64,000 nucleotides of DNA, from contig NKIU01000001.1 in NCBI GenBank assembly GCA_002256245.1, positions 610,232-674,231 of the forward strand. Reading direction: 5' to 3'. A program made the position numbers and the translations under genes. Source of the DNA: Pseudorhodobacter sp. PARRP1 (lineage in GTDB: Bacteria; Pseudomonadota; Alphaproteobacteria; Rhodobacterales; Rhodobacteraceae). Within the stretch, counting starts at the first letter, position 1. Each line of letters opens with the position of its first letter. Below the pieces are notes generated by a model. The model was not told where the DNA came from, made no database searches, and saw only the letters and a list, made by a program, of their open reading frames with translations. Shown one piece after another: positions 25,595-35,401 of this stretch.

Positions 25595-25936
25595 CTACAT
25601 GCCCTCGTCGCGCTGCCGGCTGGCGCGCCGCCACGCCACGCATTGCGCCACCATCGCGCGCGTCAGGTCGCCCCAAGCGGCGAGCGTTTCGGGCGTTGCA
25701 GGCTGCGTGATCCGGGTTTCGCCCTGCCAGATATCCATCGGCACGCCCGGATGGCGCGCGTTCCACTCTGCGATCTGCGCGGGCGTTGCCCGCAAAGGCC
25801 AGCATTGTGCCAACTGCCAGCCGGCATCGGTCGGCGTTGCGGTAAATTCGGGCAAAGCCGCGTCGCTGCGTGCAAAAATCACCCCGTCCACCCGCTCTAC
25901 ACCGATGAATCCAGCCGCCCGCAGGTGATCTTCCAT
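25595..25936 (-). CDS. Hypothetical protein coupled to smc
   Basis: A 113-residue protein I do not recognise. It begins MEDHLRAAGFIGVERVDGVIFARS and ends in an Arg-rich tail (VAWRRASRQRDEGM), with several tryptophans between. Its ATG shares the final base of the smc stop codon (TGATG), so translation is probably coupled to smc. It has no signal sequence or membrane helix. A role linked to chromosome organisation would be guesswork from position. Confidence 0.68.
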   Translation of the reverse strand: MEDHLRAAGFIGVERVDGVIFARSDAALPEFTATPTDAGWQLAQCWPLRATPAQIAEWNARHPGVPMDIWQGETRITQPATPETLAAWGDLTRAMVAQCVAWRRASRQRDEGM

Positions 25937-28900
25937 CACGCCACCAAGGCCTCGGCCCGCTTGAGGTCAACCGAGACCAACTGGCTGACGCCCTGCTCTG
26001 CCATGGTCACCCCGAACAACCGGTCCATCCGCGCCATCGTCACCGCGTGGTGGGTGATGATCAGGAACCGCGTTTCCGTGCGCCGGGTCATCTCATCCAG
26101 CAGGTCGCAGAACCGGGTGACGTTGGCATCGTCCAGCGGCGCATCAACCTCATCCAGCACGCAAATGGGGGCCGGATTGGCAAGGAAAACCCCGAAAATC
26201 AGCGCCAGCGCCGTCAGAGTCTGCTCGCCGCCAGACAACAGGCTCAGTGTTGCCAGCTTCTTGCCGGGCGGCTGGCACATGATCTCAAGCCCCGCTTCCA
26301 GCGGATCATCCGATTCCACCAACACCAGACGCGCCTCGCCGCCGTTGAACAGATGGGTGAACAGGGTGGCGAAATTAGCGTTCACCTGCTCAAACGCGGT
26401 CAGCAAACGCTCACGCCCTTCGCGGTTCAGGCCCGCAATGCCGGTGCGCAGCTTCTTGATCGCTTCTTCCAGATCAATCTTTTCCTGTGCCAAAGCGTCA
26501 TATTCATCGGAAACCGTCTTGGCATCCTCCTCGGCACGCAGGTTCACAGCGCCCAAAGCCTCGCGCTGCCGCTTCAGGCGCTGCACATCGGTATCCAGCA
26601 CTTCGGCGTCGGGCATCTTGTCGGGATCGACCTTCAACGTGCTCAGCAACTGATCGGGGGTTGCCCCCTGTTCTTCGGCGATACGCTCGGCGGCCAGGAT
26701 CACGCTTTCGCGCGCGGCTTCCGAGCGGGCTTCGGCACGCGCGCGGGCCTCGCGCGCCTCACCCGCCAGGCGTTCGCCCTCGCGTTCGGTATCGCGGGCG
26801 CTGCGCAACACCGCTTCGGCCGTCGCCAGCGCATCCGCCGCCACGGTGCGCCGCGCCTCGGCATCAGAGATCGCGTCGCCCAGTTCCTCGCGCTTGATGG
26901 CGATTTCCTCGGGCGCGGCAGAGGCTTCGGACAACTCCTCCTGCGTCTCGGCGCGGCGCTCGGCCAATTCGGCGATGCGCTTGGCGGCGGTGTCAAGCCG
27001 ATGCTTCCAGCCCGACACTTCCTTGACCGCTTCCTGACGCCGCCGCACCCGCGCCTCGCCTTCGCGGCGCAATTCGTCATGCGCCGATCTGCGCGCCATC
27101 ATGGTGATCCGCGCGGCCTCTACCGCAAGCTTGGCCGCCTCGACACCTTCGCGCGCCGCCTCCAGATCGGGCAGATCCTCGTCGGCAGCCAAAGCGGCCT
27201 CTAGCCGTTCGCGCGCCTCGATCGCCTCGCTGTCATAGCGCCCAACCGCCAGCCGCGCGGCCTCCAGCTTGCCGCCCGCGATGGATTTATCGGCCTCGGC
27301 CCGCGCCGCCATCCGCCCCGCTTCGGCCACCCGCGCATCCGCCGCCCGCCGCGCATCGCGGGCGCGTTGGTCGGCCTGCGCCAATTCGGCCAGCCGGGCC
27401 TGCAACATCGCATGCGCCTGCGCTGCCCCTTCGGCGCGCGCGGCGACCTCCTCCAGATCGCGCTTCAGCGCCGTCAGCCGGTTCAACTGCTGCAACCGCA
27501 GCGCCGCCGCCGAGGGCGCATCCTCGGCCCCGGCGCGAAACCCATCCCAGCGCCACAGATCGCCCTCGCGCGAGACCAGCCGCTGCCCCGGTTGCAGATC
27601 GGCTTGCAGCCGGGGGCCGTCCTCGCGCGCAACAAGGCCAATCTGCGCCAGCCGCCGCGCCAGCACCACCGGGGCCTGCACGTGGGTCGCCAGCGCCACG
27701 GCCCCCACAGGCAGGCTTTGCGGTTGCGGATAATCCGGCAGCGCCACCCATCCCGAGCGTTTGTCGCCCGCAACTTCCGGCGCACGCAGATCATCGGCCA
27801 GCGCGGCACCGATGGCCTTTTCCAGCCCCGGCTGCACCACCAACAGATCAAGCAACTGATGCCCCGACTGCGCCTCGCGCTGCACAAGTCGAGTCAGCGC
27901 CGCCACTTCCGCCCGCAAGGCACTGGCCTCGCCCTCGGCTTCAGACCGTGCCGCCCGCGCCTCGGCTTCGCGGCCCTGCACTTCGGCGCGCGCGTCTTCG
28001 GCGGCCAGCAAAGCCTCTTCCGCGACTTCGGCGGTCTCGGCTGCTACAACCTGCGCTTCCTCGGCTGCATCGAACGCATCGCTTGCAATCGCCAACGCAG
28101 TCTCTGCCGCCACCACCGCATCGCTGGCGCGCGCCGCCTCGGTTTCAGCCTTTTGCACGGCGGTTTTGGTATCGGCCAACATCCGCTGCACCGATTGGTG
28201 CCGCGCCGAAAGCCGTGCTGCATCCTCGGTCGCCTGTGACAACACACCCTCGCGGTCAGTCAGCACAGCCGAGGCCTCGCGCGCCACGTCACCGGCTTCG
28301 GTCAACCGATCCTCATGCCCCTCATGCGCGCGCAAAAGCTGCTCGATCTCCCAATCCAGCCGCCCGATCACCTCGCCTGCGTCACGGTTCAGGCTGGCCT
28401 CACGTTCGGCATCGCGGTCAAGCTCCACAATCCGCCCGCGCAGAGTTTCGATCATCGCCCGCGCGCGCGCCTCTTGGTCGCCCAACTGGTCGCGCTGCAC
28501 CATCAACCGTTGCAAGATCGCGGCGGCAATCGCCTCCTCCTCGCGCAGGGCGGGCAGCGCATCCTCTGCCGCCTCGCGCTGTTTGGCGGCCAGACGTGCT
28601 GCGGCTTCGGCCTGCGCGGCTTGGGTCAGCCGTTGGCGCAAAAGGCCATCGGCCTCGGCGCGGGCAAGGTCGGCCTCGCGCCAGCGACGATACAGCAACT
28701 GGCCCTCGGCGCGGCGCAACTCTTCACCGATCTCGCGGTAACGCGCCGCCTGCTTGGCCTGCCGCGTCAGTGTCGAAAGCTGCTGCGCAAGGCTTTCCAG
28801 CACATCATCGACCCGCAGCAGATTGGCCTCGGCCCCCGTCAGCTTCAACTCGGCCTCATGCCGGCGCGCATAAAGCCCGGAAATCCCCGCCGCTTCCTCA

Positions 28901-29391
28901 AGTATCCGCCGCCGCGCTTTCGGCTTGGCGTTGATCAGTTCCGAAATCTGCCCCTGCCGCACCAGCGCAGGGCTGTGCGATCCGGTCGAGGCATCGGCAA
29001 ACAGCATCTGCACATCGCGCGCGCGCACATCCTTGGTGTTCAGCTTATAGGCAGACCCGGCATCCCGGGTGATCCGCCGGGTGATTTCAATCGTGTCGGC
29101 ATCGTTGAAACCCGACGGCGCCAACCTGTCGGTGTTGTCCATCACCAGCGCCACTTCGGCAAAATGCCGCGCGCCCCGGCTGGCCGCACCGTTGAAAATC
29201 ACATCCTCCATCCCGCCGCCGCGCATGGCCGAGGGGCGGTTTTCCCCCATCACCCAGCGCATTGCTTCCAGCAGATTGGATTTGCCGCAGCCGTTCGGCC
29301 CGACCACACCGGTCAGCCCGTCGTGGATGACCAGATCGGTCGGGTCCACAAAGCTTTTGAAGCCATTCAGGCGCAGCTTGGTAAAACGCAA
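25936..29391 (-). CDS. smc: Chromosome partition protein SMC
   Basis: The ATPase that folds and segregates chromosomes with ScpA and ScpB. From TTG 29391 it has 1151 residues. The first residues (M)RFTKLRLNGFKSF and Walker A VGPNGCGKSN lie at the N terminus, two long coiled coils flank a hinge near the middle, and the C terminus holds the signature LSLLSGGEQTLTALAL and Walker B PICVLDEVDAPLDD. TTG 29391 is preferred because SMC proteins normally begin just before this strand and AGGA lies eight bases upstream. A GTG at 29442 would add 17 residues of unusual composition. Confidence 0.95.
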   Translation of the reverse strand: MRFTKLRLNGFKSFVDPTDLVIHDGLTGVVGPNGCGKSNLLEAMRWVMGENRPSAMRGGGMEDVIFNGAASRGARHFAEVALVMDNTDRLAPSGFNDADTIEITRRITRDAGSAYKLNTKDVRARDVQMLFADASTGSHSPALVRQGQISELINAKPKARRRILEEAAGISGLYARRHEAELKLTGAEANLLRVDDVLESLAQQLSTLTRQAKQAARYREIGEELRRAEGQLLYRRWREADLARAEADGLLRQRLTQAAQAEAAARLAAKQREAAEDALPALREEEAIAAAILQRLMVQRDQLGDQEARARAMIETLRGRIVELDRDAEREASLNRDAGEVIGRLDWEIEQLLRAHEGHEDRLTEAGDVAREASAVLTDREGVLSQATEDAARLSARHQSVQRMLADTKTAVQKAETEAARASDAVVAAETALAIASDAFDAAEEAQVVAAETAEVAEEALLAAEDARAEVQGREAEARAARSEAEGEASALRAEVAALTRLVQREAQSGHQLLDLLVVQPGLEKAIGAALADDLRAPEVAGDKRSGWVALPDYPQPQSLPVGAVALATHVQAPVVLARRLAQIGLVAREDGPRLQADLQPGQRLVSREGDLWRWDGFRAGAEDAPSAAALRLQQLNRLTALKRDLEEVAARAEGAAQAHAMLQARLAELAQADQRARDARRAADARVAEAGRMAARAEADKSIAGGKLEAARLAVGRYDSEAIEARERLEAALAADEDLPDLEAAREGVEAAKLAVEAARITMMARRSAHDELRREGEARVRRRQEAVKEVSGWKHRLDTAAKRIAELAERRAETQEELSEASAAPEEIAIKREELGDAISDAEARRTVAADALATAEAVLRSARDTEREGERLAGEAREARARAEARSEAARESVILAAERIAEEQGATPDQLLSTLKVDPDKMPDAEVLDTDVQRLKRQREALGAVNLRAEEDAKTVSDEYDALAQEKIDLEEAIKKLRTGIAGLNREGRERLLTAFEQVNANFATLFTHLFNGGEARLVLVESDDPLEAGLEIMCQPPGKKLATLSLLSGGEQTLTALALIFGVFLANPAPICVLDEVDAPLDDANVTRFCDLLDEMTRRTETRFLIITHHAVTMARMDRLFGVTMAEQGVSQLVSVDLKRAEALVA

Positions 29392-29575
29392 AGGGGTGGT
29401 CCTGATTCCTTCGGTCGCCGACTGTCGCAAGCGAGTGGCCACCGAGTCAACGCAGACCCGCCGTATATGGCGCAGCTTTGGCGCTTATCCCCAACATATT
29501 GCGCAAACGGGCAGCGCATGCCCCCGGCAAACCCCGCTGTGCGCAGCCGACGCTAATCCCCTGTCGCAAAGCGGT

Positions 29576-30058
29576 TCAGGCCAGATAGGGGCGAAACGCC
29601 TGCACCACTTCCTCATAGACCTTGCGCTTGAACGGCACGATGGCGGCGACCATGTCATCCGCCCCGATCCAGCACCATTTCGAAAACTCGGGGTGCTCGC
29701 TTGCGATATTCACCTGTGCATCATCGCCCAGAAACCGGAACAGGAACCACTTTTGCCGCTGGCCGCGATACTTGCCGCCCCAGACGCGGCCCAGCAGATC
29801 GGGCGGCAAATCATAGGTCACCCAATCGTCGGTCTTGGCGATAAACTCCACCAGATCAGCGGTGACGCCGGTTTCTTCCCACAACTCGCGCAGCGCCGCC
29901 GCGCGTGGCTTTTCGCCCGCGTCAATCCCGCCCTGCGGCATCTGCCAAGCCGGCACTGGATTATCCAACCGCTGCCCGGCAAAGATCCGGCCCTGCGCAT
30001 TGATCAACATCACCCCCACGCAAGGACGATACGGCAGGCTTTCGGGGTCTAGGGTCAT
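29576..30058 (-). CDS. rppH: RNA pyrophosphohydrolase (Nudix)
   Basis: A 160-residue Nudix hydrolase that removes pyrophosphate from the 5' end of transcripts and so primes mRNA decay. The Nudix box spans residues 43-65, with the metal-binding glutamates in RELWEETGV (E58, E61, E62). [11 protein letters not shown] at the N terminus and the [14 protein letters not shown] tail are typical of RppH. The frame is open upstream to 30109, but ATG 30058 with GAGG four bases before it gives the standard length. It is 54 bases after the ctpA stop. Confidence 0.93.
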   Translation of the reverse strand: MTLDPESLPYRPCVGVMLINAQGRIFAGQRLDNPVPAWQMPQGGIDAGEKPRAAALRELWEETGVTADLVEFIAKTDDWVTYDLPPDLLGRVWGGKYRGQRQKWFLFRFLGDDAQVNIASEHPEFSKWCWIGADDMVAAIVPFKRKVYEEVVQAFRPYLA

Positions 30059-30112
30059 GGGGCCTCGGGCATAAAAATGCCGCGCCAGAACAACTGGCGC
30101 GGCAACCACAGG

Positions 30113-31459
30113 TTACTGTTTCGGCGCAACCGCGTTCAGACCGCGCAGAATATCCACCGCATAGGCCAGTTGATAATCTTCATCGCGCAGTTTCGCGGCT
30201 TCTTCGGTGCGCGCACGCTCTTCTTCAAGCTGCTTTTTCTCGTCGTCGGTCATCGAGTCGTTGCTGATCGCACCCCGCAAGGATGCTTCGGTGCGCTGTT
30301 TGGCCTGATCCTCTGCCGCCTTGGCCTCGGTGCCCTCTGCGGCCGGGTCAACGATGGGCTGATTGACGACGATATCCGGCATCACGCCCAGCGATTGGAT
30401 AGAACGTCCCGACGGCGTGTAATACCGCGCCGTGGTCAGGCGCATCGCCCCCTCGCCCTTCAGCGGGATCAGCGTCTGCACCGAGCCTTTGCCAAAGCTT
30501 TTCGTCCCCACCACAATCGCGCGGCGGTGATCCTGCAACGCACCCGCCACGATTTCGGAAGCCGAGGCCGAACCGCCGTTGATCAGCACCACAATCGGCT
30601 TGCCATCCGCCAGATCGCCCGGCGTCGCGTTCTCGCGAGAGCTGTCTTCCGCATTGCGCCCACGGGTCGAGACGATTTCACCCTCGTTCAGGAACGCGTC
30701 CGAGGTCAGGATCGCCTGTTTCAGCAAACCACCGGGGTTGTTGCGCAGGTCAATCACATAGCCTTTCAGCTTGTCCGACCCGCCCGCTTCCTCGGCCAGT
30801 TTCTTGATGCCTTCCTGAATGCCCGGATAGGTCTGATCGTTGAACGACGACACCCGCATCACACCGATATTGCCCACCAGCCGCGATTTCACCGCCGCCA
30901 CCTTGATGGTGTCGCGCACAATCGAGACATCGAACGGCTCTTTGACGCCTTCGCGCACGACGGTAATCACGATTTCCGAGCCGATCGGCCCGCGCATCTT
31001 GTCCACGGCCTCGTCCAGCGTCAGGCCCTGCACGTTCTCGCCATCCACCGTGGTGATGAAATCGCCCGGTTTGATCCCGGCCTTGTCGGCAGGTGTGCCA
31101 TCCATCGGCGAGACGACCTTGATATAGCCGTCCTCCATCGTCACTTCGATGCCAAGCCCGCCAAACTCGCCACGGGTCTGGGTGTTCATATCCGCAAACG
31201 CCTTGGCGTCCATATAGCTGGAATGCGGGTCAAGCGAGGTCAGCATGCCGTTGATCGCCGCCTCAACCAGCTTCTGGCTGTCCACATCCTCGACATATTG
31301 CGCGCGGATACGTTCAAACACATCGCCGAACAGATCAAGCTGTTCATAGACGCTTGCGTTCTTGGTGGCATCCTGCGCGATCAGCGGCCCGGCCACTTGC
31401 GTCGTCACCACGCCGCCTGCAATCGAGCCGCACAGTGCTGCGATAATCATCTTCTTCAT
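30113..31459 (-). CDS. ctpA: Carboxy-terminal processing protease (S41 family)
   Basis: A periplasmic serine protease of 448 residues. It has an N-terminal signal or anchor (MKKMIIAALCGSIAGGVV), a PDZ domain (about 95-170, with GLGIEV and PADKAGIKPGD), then the S41 core. The Ser-Lys dyad is S299 in GGSASASE and K324 in SFGKGSVQT. The C-terminal region is charged and Ala/Glu-rich. It follows the envC gene by nine bases, so cell-wall remodelling and proteolysis genes appear co-transcribed, as is common in alphaproteobacteria. Confidence 0.94.
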   Translation of the reverse strand: MKKMIIAALCGSIAGGVVTTQVAGPLIAQDATKNASVYEQLDLFGDVFERIRAQYVEDVDSQKLVEAAINGMLTSLDPHSSYMDAKAFADMNTQTRGEFGGLGIEVTMEDGYIKVVSPMDGTPADKAGIKPGDFITTVDGENVQGLTLDEAVDKMRGPIGSEIVITVVREGVKEPFDVSIVRDTIKVAAVKSRLVGNIGVMRVSSFNDQTYPGIQEGIKKLAEEAGGSDKLKGYVIDLRNNPGGLLKQAILTSDAFLNEGEIVSTRGRNAEDSSRENATPGDLADGKPIVVLINGGSASASEIVAGALQDHRRAIVVGTKSFGKGSVQTLIPLKGEGAMRLTTARYYTPSGRSIQSLGVMPDIVVNQPIVDPAAEGTEAKAAEDQAKQRTEASLRGAISNDSMTDDEKKQLEEERARTEEAAKLRDEDYQLAYAVDILRGLNAVAPKQ

Positions 31460-31468
31460 CGGCTCGTC

Positions 31469-32584
31469 CTATTCCTCTGCTTTGGCGGTCGCCGCGAACC
31501 ACGCCATTGGGTCCACTGGTTTCGCGCCTTGCCTCAACTCTATGTAAAGCGTTTCCGTCTCGGCTCCGCCACTGCCTTCTTGTGCCCCGCTCAAAAGATC
31601 GCCCGTTCGCGCCGCTGCCCCGCCCATCAGGCCCAGTGCAGCGCCCTTGGCAATCACTTCGCCCACCTCGCCATACACCTGATCCAGCCCGCCCAGAACC
31701 AAAAGATAGCCGCCACCGGGCTCAATGATCATCACGTTTCCGTAGTCCAGCAACGGCCCGCGGTAACGGATGGTTGCAGCCCAGGGGCTTGTCACCAAAG
31801 CGCCGGGACGTGTGGCGAAAGTCATGCCGGGGCGGGTCACGCCGCGCACATCGGTTTCGTTGGGTTTAAGCAGCAAGGTGCCCAGCGCAGGCAATTCCAG
31901 CTTGCCCTGCTGATCGGCGAAACTGGCGTTGCCCGTATCATCCAGTGCCAGCCCTGCGGCAAACGCCTCCAGCGTGTCGGCGGATTCCAACAAGCCCTTC
32001 AGCACTTCGGGGTCTTCGGTAAAGCGTTTCGGCAACTTGGTGCGGTCCGATATCGCCTGACTTAGATCAGAGCGCGCCACCTGCGCCGCCGCCAACCCTT
32101 GCGACAAAGTCTGCCCCGCCGCCGCCTGCAACCGCCGCAAGTCGGACAATTCCTGCAACTGGCCCTTCAGCCCATTCACCTCGGCCTGCAACGCAGGCGT
32201 CACATCGGCCAGCATCATGCCAGATCGCACCGTGCCCAAAGGCCCAGTCGGATGCAGCAGCATCAGCGGCCCCGGCTCGGCATCAATGCGGGATAGAACC
32301 CCCAAAAGCTGCGCAATCCGGTCGCGCTTGGTCTGAAACTGCAACGTCAGCGCCGCCTCGCGCAACTCTGCCTGCCGCAACGCCTCGCGCAGCGCCGCCA
32401 AGCCTTCCTCATAGGCCTTGATCGTCTGGGTCAGTGCCGCCACCCGATCCTTGGCCCCTTCGGCGGCTTGCAGCGCACCAACCGCCTGCTGCAACTGCGC
32501 GCTCGCCTGTGCCGCATCTTCCGCCACGCCGCCCCACGCGGTGCTGGCGGTCAGCAGCAAGACAAAGGCAGCTTTGCGGATCAT
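31469..32584 (-). CDS. envC: EnvC-type murein hydrolase activator
   Basis: A 371-residue periplasmic protein with a signal peptide (MIRKAAFVLLLTASTAWG), a long coiled coil (about 25-230, rich in Ala, Gln and Leu) and a C-terminal LytM/M23 domain (PGALVTSPWAATIRYRG, then NVMIIEPGGGYLLVLGGL). The metal-binding His motifs of active M23 peptidases are not kept (LVLGGLD occupies the usual HxH site). That matches EnvC, which activates amidases at the division site instead of cutting peptidoglycan. It lies between gpmI and ctpA. Confidence 0.88.
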   Translation of the reverse strand: MIRKAAFVLLLTASTAWGGVAEDAAQASAQLQQAVGALQAAEGAKDRVAALTQTIKAYEEGLAALREALRQAELREAALTLQFQTKRDRIAQLLGVLSRIDAEPGPLMLLHPTGPLGTVRSGMMLADVTPALQAEVNGLKGQLQELSDLRRLQAAAGQTLSQGLAAAQVARSDLSQAISDRTKLPKRFTEDPEVLKGLLESADTLEAFAAGLALDDTGNASFADQQGKLELPALGTLLLKPNETDVRGVTRPGMTFATRPGALVTSPWAATIRYRGPLLDYGNVMIIEPGGGYLLVLGGLDQVYGEVGEVIAKGAALGLMGGAAARTGDLLSGAQEGSGGAETETLYIELRQGAKPVDPMAWFAATAKAEE

Positions 32585-32590
32585 ACCGCG

Positions 32591-34117
32591 TTAAATCCCG
32601 GTCTGCATCAAATCGCGCCCGGTCATCTCGGGCGGCTGCGGCAGCCCCATCAGCGCCAGCACCGTCGGCGCCAGATCGCCCAACCGGCCCCCGTCGCGCA
32701 ACACCGCCCCCGCAGGCCCACCGACCAGCACCACCGGCACCGGATTGACCGTATGCGAGGTGTGCGGCCCGCCCGTCACCGGATCAATCATCATCTCGCA
32801 GTTGCCATGATCGGCGGTGACAATCATCGCCCCACCCTTGGCTTCCAGCGCCGCCAAAGCCCGGCCCAGCCCAATATCCACCGCCTCACATGCCTTGATC
32901 GCTGCCGTCAGACTGCCGGTATGGCCCACCATATCGGGGTTGGCAAAGTTCACCACGATCAGATCATAGCCCTTCTCAATCGCCATCACGAGGTTATCCG
33001 CGACCTCAACCGAGGACATCTCCGGCTGCAAATCATAAGTCGCCACTTTCGGCGATTTCGGCATCGCGCGGTCTTCGCCGTCAAACGGCACCTCGCGCCC
33101 GCCATTCAGAAAGAAGGTGACATGCGGATATTTCTCAGTCTCGGCGAGGCGAAACTGCGTCAGACCCTGCTTGGCCACCCACTCGCCCAAGGTGTTGGAA
33201 ATGCTGCGCTTCGGGTAGGCGGTGGACATATATTCATTGTGGTCAGTGGAATACTCCACCATCCCCAGCATCGCCGCCCATTCTGGCCGATCCCCCGTCG
33301 CAAAGCCCGCAAAACCGGGGGCCGCCAGCGCGCCCAAAATCTCACGCGAACGATCCGAGCGGAAATTCAGGCAAAACACCCCGTCGCCATCAATCGCGCC
33401 TTCATAGCCGTCGATCACCGTCGGGGCGATGAATTCATCCATCTCACCCTTGGCATAAGATTGCGCCACGGCCTGCGCGGGCGTCTCGGCGCGCTCGCCA
33501 TTGGCCATCACCATCGCATCATAGGCGCGCTGCACCCGCTCCCACCGATTATCCCGGTCCATCGCCCAATAGCGCCCGATCACGGTGGCAACCTTCGCGC
33601 CTGCGGGCAGTTGCACCATCAGCATGTCGATAAACTCGGAAGCCGACGAAGGCGACACATCCCGCCCATCGGTGATCGCATGCAGCGCCACCGGAATACC
33701 CATCGCCGTAATCACCCGGCACGCCGCAATCACATGGGTGATATGGCCATGCACCCCGCCATCCGACACCATCCCGATCAGATGCGCCGTGCCGCCACTC
33801 GCCTTCAGCTTGGCCGCAAAGTCGAGCAGCGCCGGATTGGTCGCAAAACTGCCATCCTCCACCGCCAGATCAATCGCACCCAGATCCATCGCCACCACGC
33901 GCCCCGCGCCGATATTGGTGTGGCCAACTTCCGAATTGCCCATCTGCCCGGTCGGCAAGCCCACATCCGGCCCATAGGTGATCAGGGTCGAGTGCGGACA
34001 TGTCGCCCAAATCCGGTTGAAATTCGGCACATTGGCCTGCGCCGGCGCGCTCGATGTCGGATCAGCATTGATCCCCCAGCCATCCAGAATGCACAGAACA
34101 ACGGGTTTGCGGGACAT
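32591..34117 (-). CDS. gpmI: Phosphoglycerate mutase, cofactor-independent
   Basis: Interconverts 3- and 2-phosphoglycerate in glycolysis using two Mn ions. The 508-residue length is standard. The N terminus CILDGWG and the phosphoserine site in LPTGQMGNSEVGHTNIGAGR are present, as are VVNFANPDMVGHTGSL and the C-terminal TADHGNCE metal-binding motif. It starts the gpmI-envC-ctpA-rppH run. The envC start follows its stop by six bases. Confidence 0.96.
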   Translation of the reverse strand: MSRKPVVLCILDGWGINADPTSSAPAQANVPNFNRIWATCPHSTLITYGPDVGLPTGQMGNSEVGHTNIGAGRVVAMDLGAIDLAVEDGSFATNPALLDFAAKLKASGGTAHLIGMVSDGGVHGHITHVIAACRVITAMGIPVALHAITDGRDVSPSSASEFIDMLMVQLPAGAKVATVIGRYWAMDRDNRWERVQRAYDAMVMANGERAETPAQAVAQSYAKGEMDEFIAPTVIDGYEGAIDGDGVFCLNFRSDRSREILGALAAPGFAGFATGDRPEWAAMLGMVEYSTDHNEYMSTAYPKRSISNTLGEWVAKQGLTQFRLAETEKYPHVTFFLNGGREVPFDGEDRAMPKSPKVATYDLQPEMSSVEVADNLVMAIEKGYDLIVVNFANPDMVGHTGSLTAAIKACEAVDIGLGRALAALEAKGGAMIVTADHGNCEMMIDPVTGGPHTSHTVNPVPVVLVGGPAGAVLRDGGRLGDLAPTVLALMGLPQPPEMTGRDLMQTGI

Positions 34118-34192
34118 GAGGCGACCTTTCCAATGCGTCAGATGCTTCTAACGCCCTGATTCTGTCAGAGCAACGCCTGCCCCACGCACGCC

Positions 34193-34237
34193 GATTTTTT
34201 TAGAAAAAATCGTGCACGAATTTCGTCACGAAATTCG
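34193..34237 (-). terminator. Tandem terminator-like palindromes after rlmH
   Basis: Read on the minus strand from the rlmH stop codon there is first a perfect hairpin (CGAATTTCGT at 34217-34226 with ACGAAATTCG at 34228-34237). A second then follows (34193-34212: CGA plus six T, two-base loop, six A plus TCG), which supplies the T-run. Together they should end the rsfS-rlmH transcript before gpmI. Confidence 0.75.
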
Positions 34238-34238
34238 G

Positions 34239-34709
34239 CTACGCCCGGTGATACGGCCCGCCGCCCAGAATCGTCGCTGCCCGATACAACTGTTCGGCCA
34301 GCATCACCCGCACCAGCATATGCGGCCAGACCATCCGCCCAAAGCTAAGGCTAAACCCCGCCTTCGCGCGCAAACCGGGGTCAATCCCGTCCGCGCCGCC
34401 GATCACAAAGGCCACATCCTGCCGCCCGCCATCGCGCCAGCCTGCCAGCATTTCGGCGAACTCCGGTGACGACAAAACCCGCCCGCGCTCGTCCAGCGTC
34501 GCAATCAGCGCGCCCGCAGGAATAGCCCGCTCCAGCAAAACCGCCTCTGCCGCCATGCCAAGGTTTTTCTTATCCTCAACCTCAAGCTCTGCCACCGGGC
34601 CAAGGCTTAACGCCCGCCCGGTGCGATCCAGCCGCGTATAGTAATCATCCACAAGATCGCGCTCGGGCCCAGCCCTGAGCCGCCCCACCGCACAGACATG
34701 CAGCCGCAA
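34239..34709 (-). CDS. rlmH: 23S rRNA pseudouridine-1915 N3-methyltransferase
   Basis: A SPOUT-class methyltransferase of 156 residues that modifies helix 69 of 23S rRNA in the assembled ribosome. It begins MRLHVCAVGRLRAGPERDLVDDY. Typical features are LDERGRVLSSPEFAEML, FVIGGADG for S-adenosylmethionine binding and the C-terminal AEQLYRAATILGGGPYHRA with the conserved Tyr-His. It follows rsfS by three bases, the usual alphaproteobacterial pair. Confidence 0.95.
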   Translation of the reverse strand: MRLHVCAVGRLRAGPERDLVDDYYTRLDRTGRALSLGPVAELEVEDKKNLGMAAEAVLLERAIPAGALIATLDERGRVLSSPEFAEMLAGWRDGGRQDVAFVIGGADGIDPGLRAKAGFSLSFGRMVWPHMLVRVMLAEQLYRAATILGGGPYHRA

Positions 34710-34712
34710 ACC

Positions 34713-35135
34713 TTACGCCCCGCGATGCGCGCTTCCCGGAAGCCACATCTTTTCAAGATCATAGAACTCGCGCACTTCCGGGCGGAAGACATGGACGATC
34801 ACGTCGCCCGCATCAATCAGCACCCAATCGCCGGTCTCTTTGCCTTCCATCTTGGCCGACAAATGGAACTGCTCTTTCAAGCGATCCGCCAGCTTTTCGG
34901 AAATCGAGCCGACTTGCCGTGAAGAACGCCCCGAGCAGATCACCATAAAGTCAGCCACATCCGAGCGGCCGCGCAGATCAATCTGCACGATGTCTTCAGC
35001 TTTATCGTCATCGACCGAGGCCAGCACCGACGCCAGCAGATCTTCGGCGGTGTAATCTTCAGAAGCGCGGGTGGTGCGCGGGCCAACCGGCAGGCCGGTG
35101 GCAGGATCAGAATGCGACAGGACAACGTCCTCCAA
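34713..35135 (-). CDS. rsfS: Ribosomal silencing factor
   Basis: A 140-residue protein that binds L14 (uL14) and prevents joining of ribosomal subunits when nutrients are scarce. The RsfS core is clear: LRGRSDVADFMVICSGRSSRQVGSISEKLADRLKE, then GDWVLIDAGDVIVHVFRPEVREFYDLEKMW. The N-terminal 25 residues are less conserved, so the true start could be slightly downstream, although no better ATG with a ribosome site stands out. Confidence 0.94.
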   Translation of the reverse strand: MEDVVLSHSDPATGLPVGPRTTRASEDYTAEDLLASVLASVDDDKAEDIVQIDLRGRSDVADFMVICSGRSSRQVGSISEKLADRLKEQFHLSAKMEGKETGDWVLIDAGDVIVHVFRPEVREFYDLEKMWLPGSAHRGA

Positions 35136-35401
35136 TTAGCGCGCCGATGCGGCCCCGGCACAGGGCTGGCGCCAGCCTATCATTGCGGGGCAACAATCTC
35201 AACGGCGGGCGAAAGCGGGCGCATATCCTGCAACCCGCCGCAGCGCAAGGGCACCGCTTGCCTTCTGTGCAGCAGTCCTGAGCAAAAACCGTGCACATAG
35301 CCATGCACCAGAGACATGGCGGCAATACTTATCGCATACCTACACATCAACGCTGCAACGCAGCATATTACCGGCAGGGAGGGAACAACGGAGTAAACAC
35401 C

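Noticed and set aside
28315-29556. A 413-residue plus-strand frame opposite the N-terminal half of smc
   Set aside because: Shadow of the smc coding strand, without motifs or plausible composition.
32468-34159. A 563-residue plus-strand frame opposite gpmI
   Set aside because: Low-complexity Arg/His-rich translation, antisense to a full-length canonical phosphoglycerate mutase.
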